This document shows, in pieces, positions 10,759 to 19,310 of a DNA stretch of 21,183 nt. The position numbers and the translations under genes were made by a program. The stretch is from contig JBBHKE010002503.1 of the NCBI GenBank assembly GCA_037447655.1, positions 1 to 21,183 of the forward strand, given 5' to 3'. The DNA comes from Zygnema cylindricum. Taxonomy: Eukaryota; Streptophyta; Zygnematophyceae; Zygnematales; Zygnemataceae. Every line of letters starts with the position of its first letter. Position 1 is the stretch's first letter. Under the pieces are notes generated by a model. The model worked only from the letters and a program-made list of their open reading frames with translations. It did no database searches and was not told the origin of the DNA.

Positions 10759-11302
10759 ACCTGTATATTGCTTATGAAAGGATGCAGAACCAGCCTCCCC
10801 ACTGCGTGCATTATCGCCGCTTCCCTTGCTGTTGGCCCCCTCCTACTGCCGCCCGAAAGGTATATGGGGGCCTGTTTAAAAATTTCACACACCCTAATTA
10901 GTGTGGATTTAACAAGAACAAAAAACAAAAACAAACAAAAAGAAGTAAAGGAGAATGGGCACTACTTCATATACCGAAGGTTCACCATAAATCGGTACAA
11001 GCTATTAGTGTACAGAAATTATCAGTGTGAAGAAAGAAATAGTGTCATTAACTGGATTTTGGGTTTAAGGGCCTAAGGTCAACAAAACATTAGGGCAAAT
11101 TTACACATTTAACACAAATTTGGATACACTTTCCCATAGTTTAGCCGCTTTTTCCGTGTTTATATAGTTGACATTTGAACATATGAGAACAGGTTCGAGT
11201 GATTTTTCCATCTTTATTACTAGGAACCAAATCTGAGGGCACTTTTTTGCGTCAACGCCACTCACTTTCCCGTCTCGATGCAGTTTTCTCTGTACGATCG
11301 TA
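10759..11302. other. Intergenic DNA, no gene recognised
   Basis: A GC-richer patch (10760-10870) passes into AT-rich DNA. A 102-codon plus-strand frame (10768-11076) has a Lys/Asn/Thr-rich middle encoded by A-runs and no domain. I do not call it a gene. Confidence 0.45.
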
Positions 11303-11481
11303 GCACATTTGGTACACTACATTATTTAATAACTGCCCAAATTATTATTTCTCACAGTAATTAAACTCTACCTATTCCAGTACTGATTGGCGCATTTGGT
11401 ACACTACATTTTTTAATAAATTAGTGTTTCTAATCTAATCCCAAATCAGTGTTTCTCACCGTAATTAAACTGTACCTAAAC
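11303..11481. repeat. Diverged tandem duplication (~90 bp unit)
   Basis: Copy 1 begins at 11303 and copy 2 at 11390. Both share GC(A/G)CATTTGGTACACTACATT, then TTTAATAA, then TTTCTCAC(A/C)GTAATTAAACT and a TACCTA. Copy 2 has extra sequence in the middle. It is probably a relic of a small repeat element. No terminal inverted repeat was recognised. Confidence 0.7.
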
Positions 11482-11656
11482 AATCGTAAAGGAAAAAAAT
11501 AGAATGATTTATTCTATTTTAGGTTGGAGGGTCAAAATTTACAGGCGCCGAATTAGTTTTATTAACGATAGCGATTCACGGTGTATATTGATACCGTGCT
11601 AAGCGTTGATTGCTAAAAAAATAAGGTGTTATGGAAGAAGGGAGGGAGGGAGAAAG
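11482..11656. other. Spacer upstream of the copia 5' LTR, ending in a purine tract
   Basis: AT-rich, with AACGATA and CACGGTGTAT at 11562-11587, words also present near 441-456. It ends in a purine run (about 11631-11656) made of GAAGGGAGGG-type sequence that directly abuts the LTR start. That resembles a polypurine tract but may just be target sequence. Confidence 0.5.
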
Positions 11657-12089
11657 TGTTGGAATACTTCATTATTCTTCTTTGCTCCAAACCTTAACCA
11701 GCTAGCTTTAGTCTAAGATATAGCATGTTAGAATTCTGTTTCTCGTTATCTGTGTATCTGTACCTCAGTTTAAAATTCAGTATAAGATCAAACTTTTTAC
11801 TGTCACATTTAGTTTAGTATCGCTTATTCTTTTATATTCAGATTTGATTCCTTTCATACAAAAGGACACTTTGCCCTTTCGTTAGAGTCAAGTGACCCTT
11901 CGGGATCACGTGACCTGCAGATTAGATTTCCTAGATGTCACTTCTTGACATTTCCATTTACTAATTTACGAACCTCTCTCTCATTGTCAGACTTACCTTT
12001 TTTTAGCTATTCTGGAAATCATCTATTTTGCCCTTTGCTTACCTGTCCTTTTCTGCATTTTGTCCGTTGCCATGACTTCCAACTCAATA
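11657..12089 (+). repeat. 5' LTR of the chimeric copia element
   Basis: 433 bp starting TGTTGGAATACTTC and ending CTCAATA. The start resembles that of the Drosophila copia LTR. It matches the 3' LTR in ordered blocks: AGAATTCTGTT-CTCGTTATCT, AAAGGACACTTTGCCCTTTCG, AAGTGACCCTTCGGGATCACGT and GCCATGACT...TCAATA. The end was set by the adjacent primer-binding site and by the point where similarity to the 3' LTR stops. The ending is TA rather than the usual CA. A CACGTG (G-box-type) hexamer occurs at 11907-11912. The two LTRs have diverged widely, so the insertion is old or the LTRs come from different elements. Confidence 0.85.
11892..11950 (+). other. Two successive LTR RNA hairpins
   Basis: Hairpin 1 at 11892-11909 (GTGACCCTTCGGGATCAC) has a six-pair stem with one internal C/A mismatch, closed by a C(UUCG)G tetraloop. 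Hairpin 2 at 11936-11950 is TGTCA-CTTCT-TGACA. Counterparts of both occur in the third LTR (20679-20696 and 20720-20733). Hairpin 1 is identical in the 3' LTR (18400-18417). A role in genomic RNA structure or termination is inference. Confidence 0.6.
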
Positions 12090-12377
12090 GGTTATGGGCC
12101 TCTCCATGTTAGTTCTAATACCGTTGCTAAGTTTAATGGCACGTATTTCTATGGATGGAAGTATCAGATAGAGCATCTTTTGATGCGTGAGAAACTTTGG
12201 TCCATTATCAACGGAAACGAAGCAGAATCTTTCGATGTCGCCGCCAAATCCGTTTGGCTTATTCGCAATGAGGAGGTGCACTCTCGGCTGGTACTCAACT
12301 TTAAATCTTTGCAGATCGATCTCATCCATTACGCAACCTCTGATCACAATGCTTGGACTCTTTTGTCCTATGCGTAG
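12072..12377 (+). pseudogene. Gag N-terminal region, body 1
   Basis: The ATG at 12072 lies inside the LTR; the frame runs through the PBS to a TAG at 12375-12377 (101 codons). The text KFNGTYFYGWKYQIEHLLMR, followed by LWSIINGNE and a Trp about 45 residues later, fits the N-terminal part of plant-type copia Gag (F.G.NY..W...ME..L....LW..I.G). Gag forms the particle that packages element RNA. After the stop, homologous sequence continues in shifted frames to about 12900, including the spacer and a broken zinc-knuckle region carrying a roughly 35-bp insertion near 12743-12780. I chose this ATG because it is the first in frame and is conserved in the other two LTRs. No intact gag remains. Confidence 0.75.
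12090..12100 (+). other. Primer-binding site for half initiator tRNA-Met
   Basis: GGTTATGGGCC directly follows the LTR end and is complementary to the anticodon arm of eukaryotic initiator tRNA-Met (GGCCCATAACC). Drosophila copia is known to use a cleaved half of this tRNA and has the same PBS core. The usual full-length 3'-end PBS (TGGTATCAGAGC type) is absent. The site also lies inside the Gag reading frame and would be translated as GYGP. Confidence 0.82.
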
Positions 12378-13002
12378 GAAAACAAGTCTTGGTCTAAAAA
12401 ACTACTCCTGCGACCCCAACTCAACACTTCCTAAAAAAATTCTACTGACTTTATTCAAGGTTACATCCACTCAACCAAATCCATTATGGACACCTCAAAA
12501 ATGTCAGTGCTGCTGTCTCCAATGAAGGCATTATTTGGACAACCTTAGGCGACGGCCCAGCGTCCTATTTGGCATTTATATCCTCTATCGACAATTCCTT
12601 TACATTGTCACCATCCCATCCCTAACTGCCAGTTTGGTCCACGAGGAGACCAAACACAATTTCCCCCCAATCTCTGGTGTAGCTCTGGCTCGTTTCCTCC
12701 ACCCATTCGCAGTTCCAAAAATACTTCCTGTCGATACTACCGTGCGCCATTACCGTGCGCAAAACCACATCAGATTGTGCGCCAGACCACGTCATCGACG
12801 TCTCTGCGGTCCTCGAACGCAAACACGACTGTCAAGGACTGTGGTTGTCCGAGGGAACGCGGACACAATGTTGGGCGGAGCCTCTATCCTGGTTAAGCCT
12901 CAACTGCCAAACCCGTTTACCAACGCTAGCGACACTTTTGCCCTGACCAATCCATTTGTCCAAACCATTCCCTTAGGTCATCCAAATTTGGTGGATCGCT
13001 TT
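12378..13002 (+). pseudogene. Gag C-terminal remnant, body 1, frameshifted
   Basis: Similarity to body 2 continues through 12446-12720 and 12770-12990 in more than one frame. Conserved landmarks are the IDNS/VTIPSL and LVHEETKHNF segments and a decayed zinc-knuckle stretch with APDHVIDVSAVL, in which the last ligand is lost. Stops and indels prevent any long product. The right end is the SINE insertion point. Confidence 0.65.
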
Positions 13003-13054
13003 GTTTTATTTCCGCGAAATCCGGGATTCGGCATGTCCCACTCTGGGGAACATT

Positions 13055-13126
13055 GAGCCAGCTAGGGCTCAAACCCGGGACCTTTCACTTAAGCTGTGAA
13101 CGCACAAACCACTGTGCCACCAACTC
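13055..13126 (-). other. tRNA-like domain of SINE unit 1
   Basis: On the minus strand the 72 nt fold as a cloverleaf. The acceptor stem GAGTTGG pairs with CTGGCTC (with G-U pairs). The D arm has perfect GCAC/GTGC. The anticodon arm has perfect TTCAC/GTGAA around the 7-nt loop AGCTTAA. The T arm is CCGGG-TTTGAGC-CCTAG with one mismatch. Box A (TGGCACAGTGG) and box B (GGTTTGAGCCC) of an RNA polymerase III promoter are present. The loop position corresponding to the anticodon reads CTT (Lys type), but G replaces the universal U33. This is a SINE promoter rather than a working tRNA. Confidence 0.75.
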
Positions 13127-13341
13127 AATGTTGAGCTTGGCGGGTCCGTACCCATTTATTTTGGGCAGCTTCGAGTGTGGGCGTACCACATTACACCCCG
13201 TGTTGAACGAGTATCCACGTGCCAATCCAACACCCCCCCTCACAAGGAGGCCGGTCAATCCATCCGCAATCCCGCTGGCTCCGATACGATTAAGATTTCC
13301 GCGAAATCCGGGATTAGGCATGTCCCACTCTGGGGAAAATT

Positions 13342-13413
13342 GATCTAGCCAATGTTCAAACCTGGGACCTTTCACTTAAGTTGTGTATGCACTAAGCACT
13401 GTGCCACCAGGTC
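13342..13413 (-). other. tRNA-like domain of SINE unit 2
   Basis: This is the same 72-nt layout as unit 1, more decayed. The acceptor GACCTGG/CTAGATC has one mismatch. The D stem GCAC/GTGC is intact. The anticodon arm TACAC-AACTTAA-GTGAA has one mismatch, and the T arm is CCAGG-TTTGAAC-ATTGG. The anticodon-position CTT and the A-box core are kept. Box B is degraded (GGTTTGAACAT). Confidence 0.7.
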
Positions 13414-13525
13414 GATGTTGAGCCTGGCGGGTCCGTACCCAATTAATTTGGGCGGCTTTGAGTGTGGGCGTACCACATTACACCCCGTATTGAAACGGCA
13501 TCCACGTGCCAATACAACACGCTTT

Positions 13526-14325
13526 CCATTACCTCTAACTTCCATTTCGTATCCTCAATACGCCTATGGCCAATTTGCCGCCAATCCAATCTGACGATAC
13601 ATGCTCACAACCAGCCCAATCCATACGCATTGTCACTGTCCAAATTCGGATACGCCTTGAATTCCTCATCCCTCGCCGATTCTACAGAATCATCCGTTTC
13701 TTGAATCGTCGATCTCTTTTCTCGGTCTGATTGGTTCACCACCATCGCCCCTTTTTGTCCACCAATTACGATTCTCCTTGAAAACAATGTCGCCCTCACG
13801 ACCACTCACTTTGGCCAAATGTGCACCACCCGCGGTCCTCCCAGCAAATTTTCTATTACCGCATCTCATGTCCTGATGCTGCCCTTAATCAAGGCGTTAC
13901 AACTGCCTTTTCCACAACCGGCGTAAAGTTCTTCTCGACCAATGACCACACAGTTGGACTCAGAATCAAAACGGAATCCATCTACATTCTGTGTCACTTC
14001 TCCACCATTGGATCAACCCACGTGGCCACACCTCCATCAACATCCACTCTATCTAAGTGGCACCTTCGCTACGGCCACTTTTCTCAATCCGGCCTGCACC
14101 AATTCACCAAAGGACTCGTCACTGGCTAAGAGCCGTTTACCAACAAACAATTAAATCTTTTGCTTTGGTTGCATTGAGGGTAAACTCGAGAGATCCTCAT
14201 TTCCCTCCAGAAATTCCAAAATTCCCCATCCACTCCAATTAATTAATTTTGATATTTGCGGACCTATGTCCACTCCTATTTCCACCGGTGCCCTTTACTT
14301 CGTCACCTTTATTGATGACGCCACA
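13526..14325 (+). pseudogene. Protease / pre-integrase / early integrase remnant, body 1
   Basis: It resumes the copia body after the SINE. A TGA at 13702-13704 replaces the Trp codon just before the protease active site. The codons for the G-x-S-H-H part after the catalytic Asp are deleted (13711-13715 joins IVD straight to the RSDW counterpart). The segment 13821-14129 is an open frame with KWHLRYGHFSQSGLHQ, the pre-integrase motif, ending in a TAA. The 14266-14325 segment matches the start of the integrase core (GPMSTP...GALYFVTFIDDAT). A short deletion removed the VPGLKKNLFSV region present in body 2. Similarity stops at about 14325, where gag sequence of body 2 begins. Confidence 0.75.
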
Positions 14326-14507
14326 TGTTTCTACATCAACTCCTACATCAACTCGATCAAATCAATTGCCGGCCGCCTCAAAACTGTTGGAGCTGTTGTC
14401 TCCGATGAGGACATAATTTCCGCGATCTTCCAGCATCCTACTCGGCTTCTATTTCCTCGATCGACAACTCTTCTGCAGTTGTCACCATCCCATCATTAAT
14501 TGCCGGT
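14326..14507 (+). pseudogene. Truncated gag start of body 2
   Basis: Immediately after the integrase fragment of body 1, the same open frame changes into gag-type sequence (IKSIAGRLKTVGAVVSDEDI), the well-known mid-Gag helix region of copia elements. The N-terminal half of gag is missing. A frameshift near 14432 moves the rest (from SISSIDNS onward) into the frame of the long downstream open frame. The join at about 14325 is therefore a recombination point. Confidence 0.7.
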
Positions 14508-16694
14508 TTGGTCCACAAGGAAACCAAGCAGAATTTTTCCCCAATCCCTGGGGCAGCTCTGGCCACGTTTCCTCCGGCCAATCGCAGTACAAAAAACTCC
14601 TCTTGTTGTTACTTCCATGCACCGGATCACGTCATCGATGCCTGTCCCGTCCTTAAGCGAAAGAATGATCGCCAAGGACATTATGGACGACCAACTGGGC
14701 GTGGACAAAATGCTGGCGGAGTCTCTATTCAGGTCAAGCATCAGTTGCGAAGCTATTTTACCATCCGTCAACCTCACTTTTGCGCAGACAAATCCGTTTG
14801 TCCAAATCCCCTCATATGGCCAACAGAATCTGGCCGCCGTTTTCCTGTAACTTCCACTCCGTACCCTCCGTACGCTTATGGTCAGAATTTCCCTGCATCA
14901 AATCTGGATTTACCGAATACCACTCCCACTAATCCGTACGTCCAGCCGCCCTCTGAATTTGGATATGACTTACAGACAACATCTCTCCTCGATTCTGCAG
15001 AATCTGGCAATTCTTGGATAGTCGATTACGGCGAGTCTCACCATCTCTCCTATCGATCGGATTGGTTTACCAATATATCCCCTCTCTGTCCACCAATGAC
15101 GATCCTCCTTGGCAACAACGCAGCTCTGACGGCTACTCACTTTGGCCAAATCTGCGCGCCTAGTCCTCTTGCCAAACAACTTTCTATCACACTATCTCAT
15201 GTCCTTTTTGTACCTGGCCTCAAAAAGAACCTATTTTCAGTCGGTGCCGCCCCTCATCAAGGAGCTACAGCTGTTTTTTCCCAAACCGACGTCAAGTTCT
15301 TTTCAACCACTGATCGTACAGTTGGTATCGGTGCCAAAACTGGATCAATCTACATCCTCTGCCACTTCTCCACCGTTGGATCAGCCAACTTTGCCACTCC
15401 TTTCGCCACATCTACTCTATCAAAGTGGCATCTTAGATACGGCCACCTTTCACAATCCGGCCTCCACCAACTCAGTAAAGGCCTTGTCACCGGCTTGGAG
15501 CCATTTACTGAAAAACAGTTAGTTTTCTGTTCCGGATGCATTGAGGGAAAACTATCCAGACCCACATTTCCCTCTAGTACTTCGAAAACCTCAACTCCAC
15601 TCCAATTAGTTCATTCTGACCTCTGTGGCCCTATGTCCACTCCTAGTCCAACCGGTGCACTCTATTTTGTCACCTTCATCGATGACGCCACTCGCTACTG
15701 TTACCTTTATCCTCTCCACCGCAAATCTGAAACCTTTCAAAAATTTACGGAGTATAATGCCCTAGTGGAGAATTCATTGTGCAGTCGCAGTAAAACCCTC
15801 CGTACGGATAACAGAGGTGAATACTTCTCCAACGAATTTTCCTCCTTTCTCGCGGCCAACGGAATTTCCCACCAGTCCACGACCGCCCATACTCCTCAAC
15901 AGAATGGAGTATCAGAACGCTACAATCTTATACTACTCAATATGGCACGTTCCATGTTGCATTACGCCATTCTGCCCACCACATTTTGGGCAGAATCTGT
16001 TGCAACAGGGAATTACATTCGAAATCGTTGTCCGACTTCCGTGCTAACTATTACTCCGTATGAAGCATGGCACGCCACGAAACCGGATGTTTCGCACCTA
16101 CAAATTTTCGGATGTGATGCTTGGATCAAAAATTTAAGAGCAGCAGGAAAATGGCAGAGCCGCGCCAAACACGGCGTTCTAGTCGGCTACATTACCGAAT
16201 CCAAGGCCTACCGAATCTGGTTGACGAAGGAAACCCAAGTCGTACTCAGCCGAGATGTCGCCTTCAAGAAAATGCCACTCCTTTTAAAACTTCACGATTC
16301 AATCACTCTTTCGCCTCCTTCCCAATCTGCTCCCTCCCCAAATCTCTCTCCCACTGCCTCTTCTGATCCACTCTCAGTAATCATTCCTTTGACCTCTCCC
16401 ACTTCCTCCACCAAATTGCTCCCCTTGCCTACATCCACCCTCACACGATCTACATCTGGCTTCCTTCCTCCGTCTACACCATCCCCTCTCACTCGTACAA
16501 ATTCTGACCTCTACTCTCTCTCCCCCATTCATCCCGACGACCCTCCATACCACATTCCTCAATCCGCCCCTGCTCCTCGCAAAAGTGACCGCCTCCAGGC
16601 GCAGAAACTCAGCCATGGCACCGCAAACTCTGCCACAATTGCTGTTCCTCTTACCTTCCCAGCTGCCATGGCTGGTCCTCAAGCCGTCAAATAG
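14508..16694 (+). pseudogene. Gag C-terminus, protease and integrase of body 2
   Basis: An open frame of 728 codons, numbered from a TTG that is not a true start. A zinc knuckle C33-x12-C46 keeps Cys, His41 and the last Cys, but the second Cys is Phe36. The aspartic protease site reads IVDYGES (D173), with Tyr replacing the usual Ser/Thr after Asp. The pre-integrase HHCC region has W307, H308, H313 and a CSGC pair. The integrase core has D371 (HSDLCGP), D434 (RTDNRGEY) and E470 (NGVSER), a DDX35E triad. A Ser/Pro/Thr-rich linker covers about 605-690 and ends in RKSDRLQAQ. The frame stops at a TAG (16692-16694) placed where related elements have Trp at the start of the RT region. Integrase would insert the cDNA. 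The triad is intact, but protease and knuckle are damaged. Confidence 0.9.
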
Positions 16695-17640
16695 AAGGCT
16701 GCCACAGACTCTGAATATGCGTCCCTTCAACAGAACGGCACCTGGGAACTTACCTCACTTCCCCCGGGCAGAAAAGTCATCGGATCCAAGTGGGTCTTCC
16801 GAGTGAAAACCAAATCCGACGGAACGCTCGACCGCTTTAAAGCTCGCTTTGTCGCCAAAGGTTTCCTTCAAAAGGAGGGAGTCGACTTCACAGAAACTTA
16901 CGCCCCGGTTGCAAAGTTCACATCCATACGGATTCTTCTCTCCCTTGCAGCTCCCATGACTGGCATGTCCACCATATGGACGTTCAGACCGCCTTCCTCT
17001 ACGGAACCCTCACTAAAGAAATCTTCCTCAAACAACCGGAAGGGTATGTATCTCCGGGAACCGAACATTTGTTATGTCGTCTTCTTAAATCTCTCTGTGG
17101 TCTTAAGCAGGCTCCTTGAGTCTGGAACAAACATCTAGAGGCCATCCTCCTCCGTGAAGGCTTCTCCAAACTGGATGCAGACTTTGGCCTCTATCTTCGA
17201 GGAGCCACAGACACACTTGTCACTCTTGTCATATATGTCGATGATCTCCTCCTTGCTGGCCCCTCTCATTCCCTCATTCAGCTTGTCAAAACAATGCTAA
17301 ACACCCACTTTTCCATGACAGACCTAGAGGAGGTAGAATATTGTCTTGGAATATTTGTAGGTCAGGATCGTCCCAGTAGGACCCTTTATCTTTCCCAGGA
17401 ATAGTACATAGGAGAGATTCTGACCAGATTTTCCATGGCTGATTGCACCCCTATCTCTACCCCTCTAGATCCCAATGTCAAGCTCCTTAAAAACTCTGGT
17501 GGGCCTGTCCCCAAAGATATACATGAACAGTTTCGATTTATAGTTGGCAGCCTCATGCACGCAATGACTGGCACCCGTCCAGACATCGCTGTCGCTGTTG
17601 GCCAGCTAAGTCAGTTTGTGTCAAACCCCACTAAAAAGGG
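16695..17640 (+). pseudogene. Reverse transcriptase region of body 2, frameshifted
   Basis: Directly continues the integrase frame past the TAG at 16692: NGTWEL, IGSKWVFRVK and KARFVAKGF are the classic start of copia RT. A single-base loss at 16953-16955 shifts the frame. The RT then continues with MDVQTAFLYG (catalytic Asp region), a TGA at 17117-17119 after GLKQAP, the YVDD catalytic box at 17234-17245, and a TAG at 17402-17404 after YLSQE. The end of this frame carries TGTRPDIAVAVGQLSQF (about 17566-17616). A small deletion near 17630-17640 shifts into the RNase H frame. RT copies the element RNA; here it is inactivated by two stops and two indels. Confidence 0.85.
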
Positions 17641-18170
17641 TCCTCCGTTACCTTCAGGGGACAAAGCCTTTAAAGCTCACCTTCACCGGCTCCTCTCCTC
17701 CAACTCTCGTCGGCCACTGCGACGTCGACTGGGGGGGTGATCTGGATTCTCGTTGCAGTACCACCGGCGTCTGTTTTTCCCTTGGAAGTGCTCTTGTCTC
17801 TTGGGCGTCGAAAAAACAACCCACTGTTGCTCTCTCCTCCACTGAAGCTGAGCATATGTCTGCGACTCATGCAACCAAGGGGGCTCTCTGGCTTCGGTCT
17901 CTCCTTCTCAATCTGCAATTCTGTCCATCTTCTGCCACCACTATCTTCTGTGACTCTCAAGGGGCCCTCGCTCTGATGAACAATCCAGTTCATCACCGCC
18001 GGACGAAACACATCGACATCCAATATCACTTCACCCGCGACGCCATCGCTGCAGGCACTGTGATCTTCCATCACTGCCCCACTAATCTCCAAATGGCCGA
18101 TTTTCTGACCAAAGCTCTTCCCCGTCCTCAATTTGAAGCTCACCGCTCCTCAGCCGGTTTCCGTTTCTAG
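17641..18170 (+). pseudogene. RNase H domain of body 2
   Basis: Open to a TAG at 18168-18170. It begins in RVLRYLQGTK and holds the RNase H core: CDVDWGGDLDSR (first Asp), VSWASKKQPTVALSSTEAEH (Glu), FCDSQGALAL (Asp), RTKHIDIQYHF and the terminal MADFLTKALP segment. RNase H would degrade the RNA strand after copying. This part is the best preserved of the body, with no internal stop. It is followed after one base by the polypurine tract, as in normal copia elements. Confidence 0.88.
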
Positions 18171-18171
18171 C

Positions 18172-18183
18172 AAAGAGGGGGGG
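18172..18183 (+). other. Polypurine tract of the chimeric copia element
   Basis: AAAGAGGGGGGG sits between the RNase H stop and the 3' LTR start (TGTTGG). It would prime plus-strand DNA synthesis. A near-identical AAGAGGGGGGG precedes the third LTR at 20419-20429. Confidence 0.85.
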
Positions 18184-18597
18184 TGTTGGAGTTCTGAATT
18201 CCTCCTAATTCTCCTTTGCTACAAACTTAGTTTATCAGACGTAATGCTAGAAAACGTAGTCTAGAATTCTGTTACTCGTTATCTATTTTCTGCACCTCTG
18301 TCTTAGATTCAGTTTTAGATATTTGTTTCTGTTACTAGATTTTTTCTCTTCTTCTTACGAAAGGACACTTTGCCCTTTCGTCATGCTAGGAAGAGCCAAG
18401 TGACCCTTCGGGATCACGTAGGCTGCAGAACAGTCTGTCGCGAGGACACTTTGTGACACTTTCAGTTACTACTTTAGCCTCTTGTCCTTTTTGTAAACGC
18501 TACCTTTTTTTTAATATAATTGGCAATCACTTCACTTGCCCATTTTCTGTCTGTTCCTTTTGTATTTCTGCCTGCTGCCATGACTACTCATTCAATA
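18184..18597 (+). repeat. 3' LTR of the chimeric copia element
   Basis: 414 bp from TGTTGGAGTTCTG to TTCAATA. It shares ordered blocks with the 5' LTR, including the hairpin at 18400-18417 and the terminal GCCATGACT...TCAATA. The ATG at 18580 with five further codons matches the Gag start in the 5' LTR. The second hairpin is weaker here. The downstream flank GTGTC does not repeat the 5-bp upstream flank. Confidence 0.85.
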
Positions 18598-19001
18598 GTG
18601 TCATAATTTTTACCCTCGGGTAAATTTACCCCTTCAAACGTCGATTGAAGCTCCTTTTCCACGCATGTTTCAATTTTTTTTTCTCGATCACAATAGCTTC
18701 GAGCTTTGAAGTATGATTGTGGATCGTTCGGCAGATTTTCGCATAATGATTGTTATAAAAAGAGAGAATCTTTTTTAGCCGCCAAAATAAAAGACTGAAT
18801 TTTCGATATTTCTTTTTTTTCCGAACGATAGTCGAGCCTTTTTTTTTCGTTTGTTTCTTTTTTTTCGACCGAACAATAGACGAGCCTTTTTATTCGTTTG
18901 ATTATTTTTGGCTTCTCTTTAGTGATACCTCTTTCTCTTTAACCGATTTTTCTTCTTGCATATTCAGTAAACTAAATTTGGCCCTTGTCGATTTTTGAGC
19001 C
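18598..19001. other. AT-rich intergenic DNA with a 48-bp duplication
   Basis: No gene was seen. Two tandem units start at 18821 and 18869, both reading CCGAAC(G/A)ATAG(T/A)CGAGCC followed by T-rich sequence with CGTTTG. The rest is T-rich. Confidence 0.55.
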
Positions 19002-19310
19002 GAAGACATTCAAGAAGGCTCACTTTGGACATCAATGTCAATGCTAACAAAGTTGAAATGTTTTCCGTAAATCTTTTTCCCCTATTAACATTGACGGTTA
19101 ATTCTTGCTCAATGTCCGAATTGGATTCATCAATGTTCGGAAACTTAGCATTTTTTTTCTTTTAGTGAAACGTTTAATATTTGGATAATTAAAATTGCAA
19201 TTTAAGGTGAAAACGAATGAACCTAATGACGATGCGATAAAAATATACAATATAATTGTCAAACAACTTTCAAATAACGAAAAGGCTATCGTGGAGGAAG
19301 ATAAAGTGAC
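19002..19310 (-). repeat. Left arm of a diverged inverted duplication
   Basis: Its reverse complement matches 19882-20175 on the plus strand through shared words such as TTTTATCGCATCGTCA, TGCAATTTT, CGAACATTGATGAAT and GAATGTCTTC. The deduced peptide NIDE...DIE..L.VN.RG(K/R) is similar in both arms but sits in a different frame from the long minus-strand open frame. Both arms derive from one ancestral coding repeat. Confidence 0.75.

Larger units (their letters stand above)
13003..13525 (-). mobile_element. Two-unit tRNA-derived SINE inserted in copia body 1
   Basis: Two units of about 223 bp (13011-13233 and 13298-13520), exactly 287 bp apart with no indel between them, are joined by a 64-bp spacer. 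Each unit holds a 72-nt tRNA-like domain on the minus strand. Body 2 of the same copia element lacks the insertion (it would fall near 14835), which gives an empty-site comparison. CGCTTT occurs at both edges (12997-13002 and 13520-13525) as a possible target duplication. The minus-strand 3' edge (13003-13012) is A-rich, as expected for a SINE tail. No protein is encoded; the frames here are incidental. A plain local duplication of a single SINE is also possible. Confidence 0.72.
11657..18597 (+). mobile_element. Chimeric Ty1/copia LTR retrotransposon with two partial bodies
   Basis: The order is 5' LTR (11657-12089), half-tRNA primer-binding site (12090-12100), and body 1 (gag, protease, pre-integrase and early integrase, about 12090-14325). 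Body 2 then restarts inside gag and runs through protease, integrase, RT and RNase H to 18170, followed by the polypurine tract and 3' LTR (18184-18597). Integrase before RT is the diagnostic Ty1/copia order. Bodies 1 and 2 are homologous but clearly diverged. For example, the gag segment 12446-12800 matches 14330-14650, and the segment 13740-14325 matches 15060-15705. So the element is either two related elements fused by recombination or template switching, or a tandem duplication with loss of the middle. No matching 5-bp target duplication flanks it (GAAAG before the 5' LTR, GTGTC after the 3' LTR). It has many nonsense codons and frameshifts and is not autonomous. Confidence 0.88.

Noticed and set aside
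13055-13126. Functional tRNA-Lys(CTT) gene
   Set aside because: U33 is replaced by G, the T stem has a mismatch, the same structure is repeated 287 bp away, and it lies within a SINE-like unit.
16692-16694. TAG in copia as evidence that UAG encodes Gln in this genome
   Set aside because: The site corresponds to Trp in related elements, as does the TAG at 20319, and the element also has TGA and frameshifts; ordinary decay explains it.
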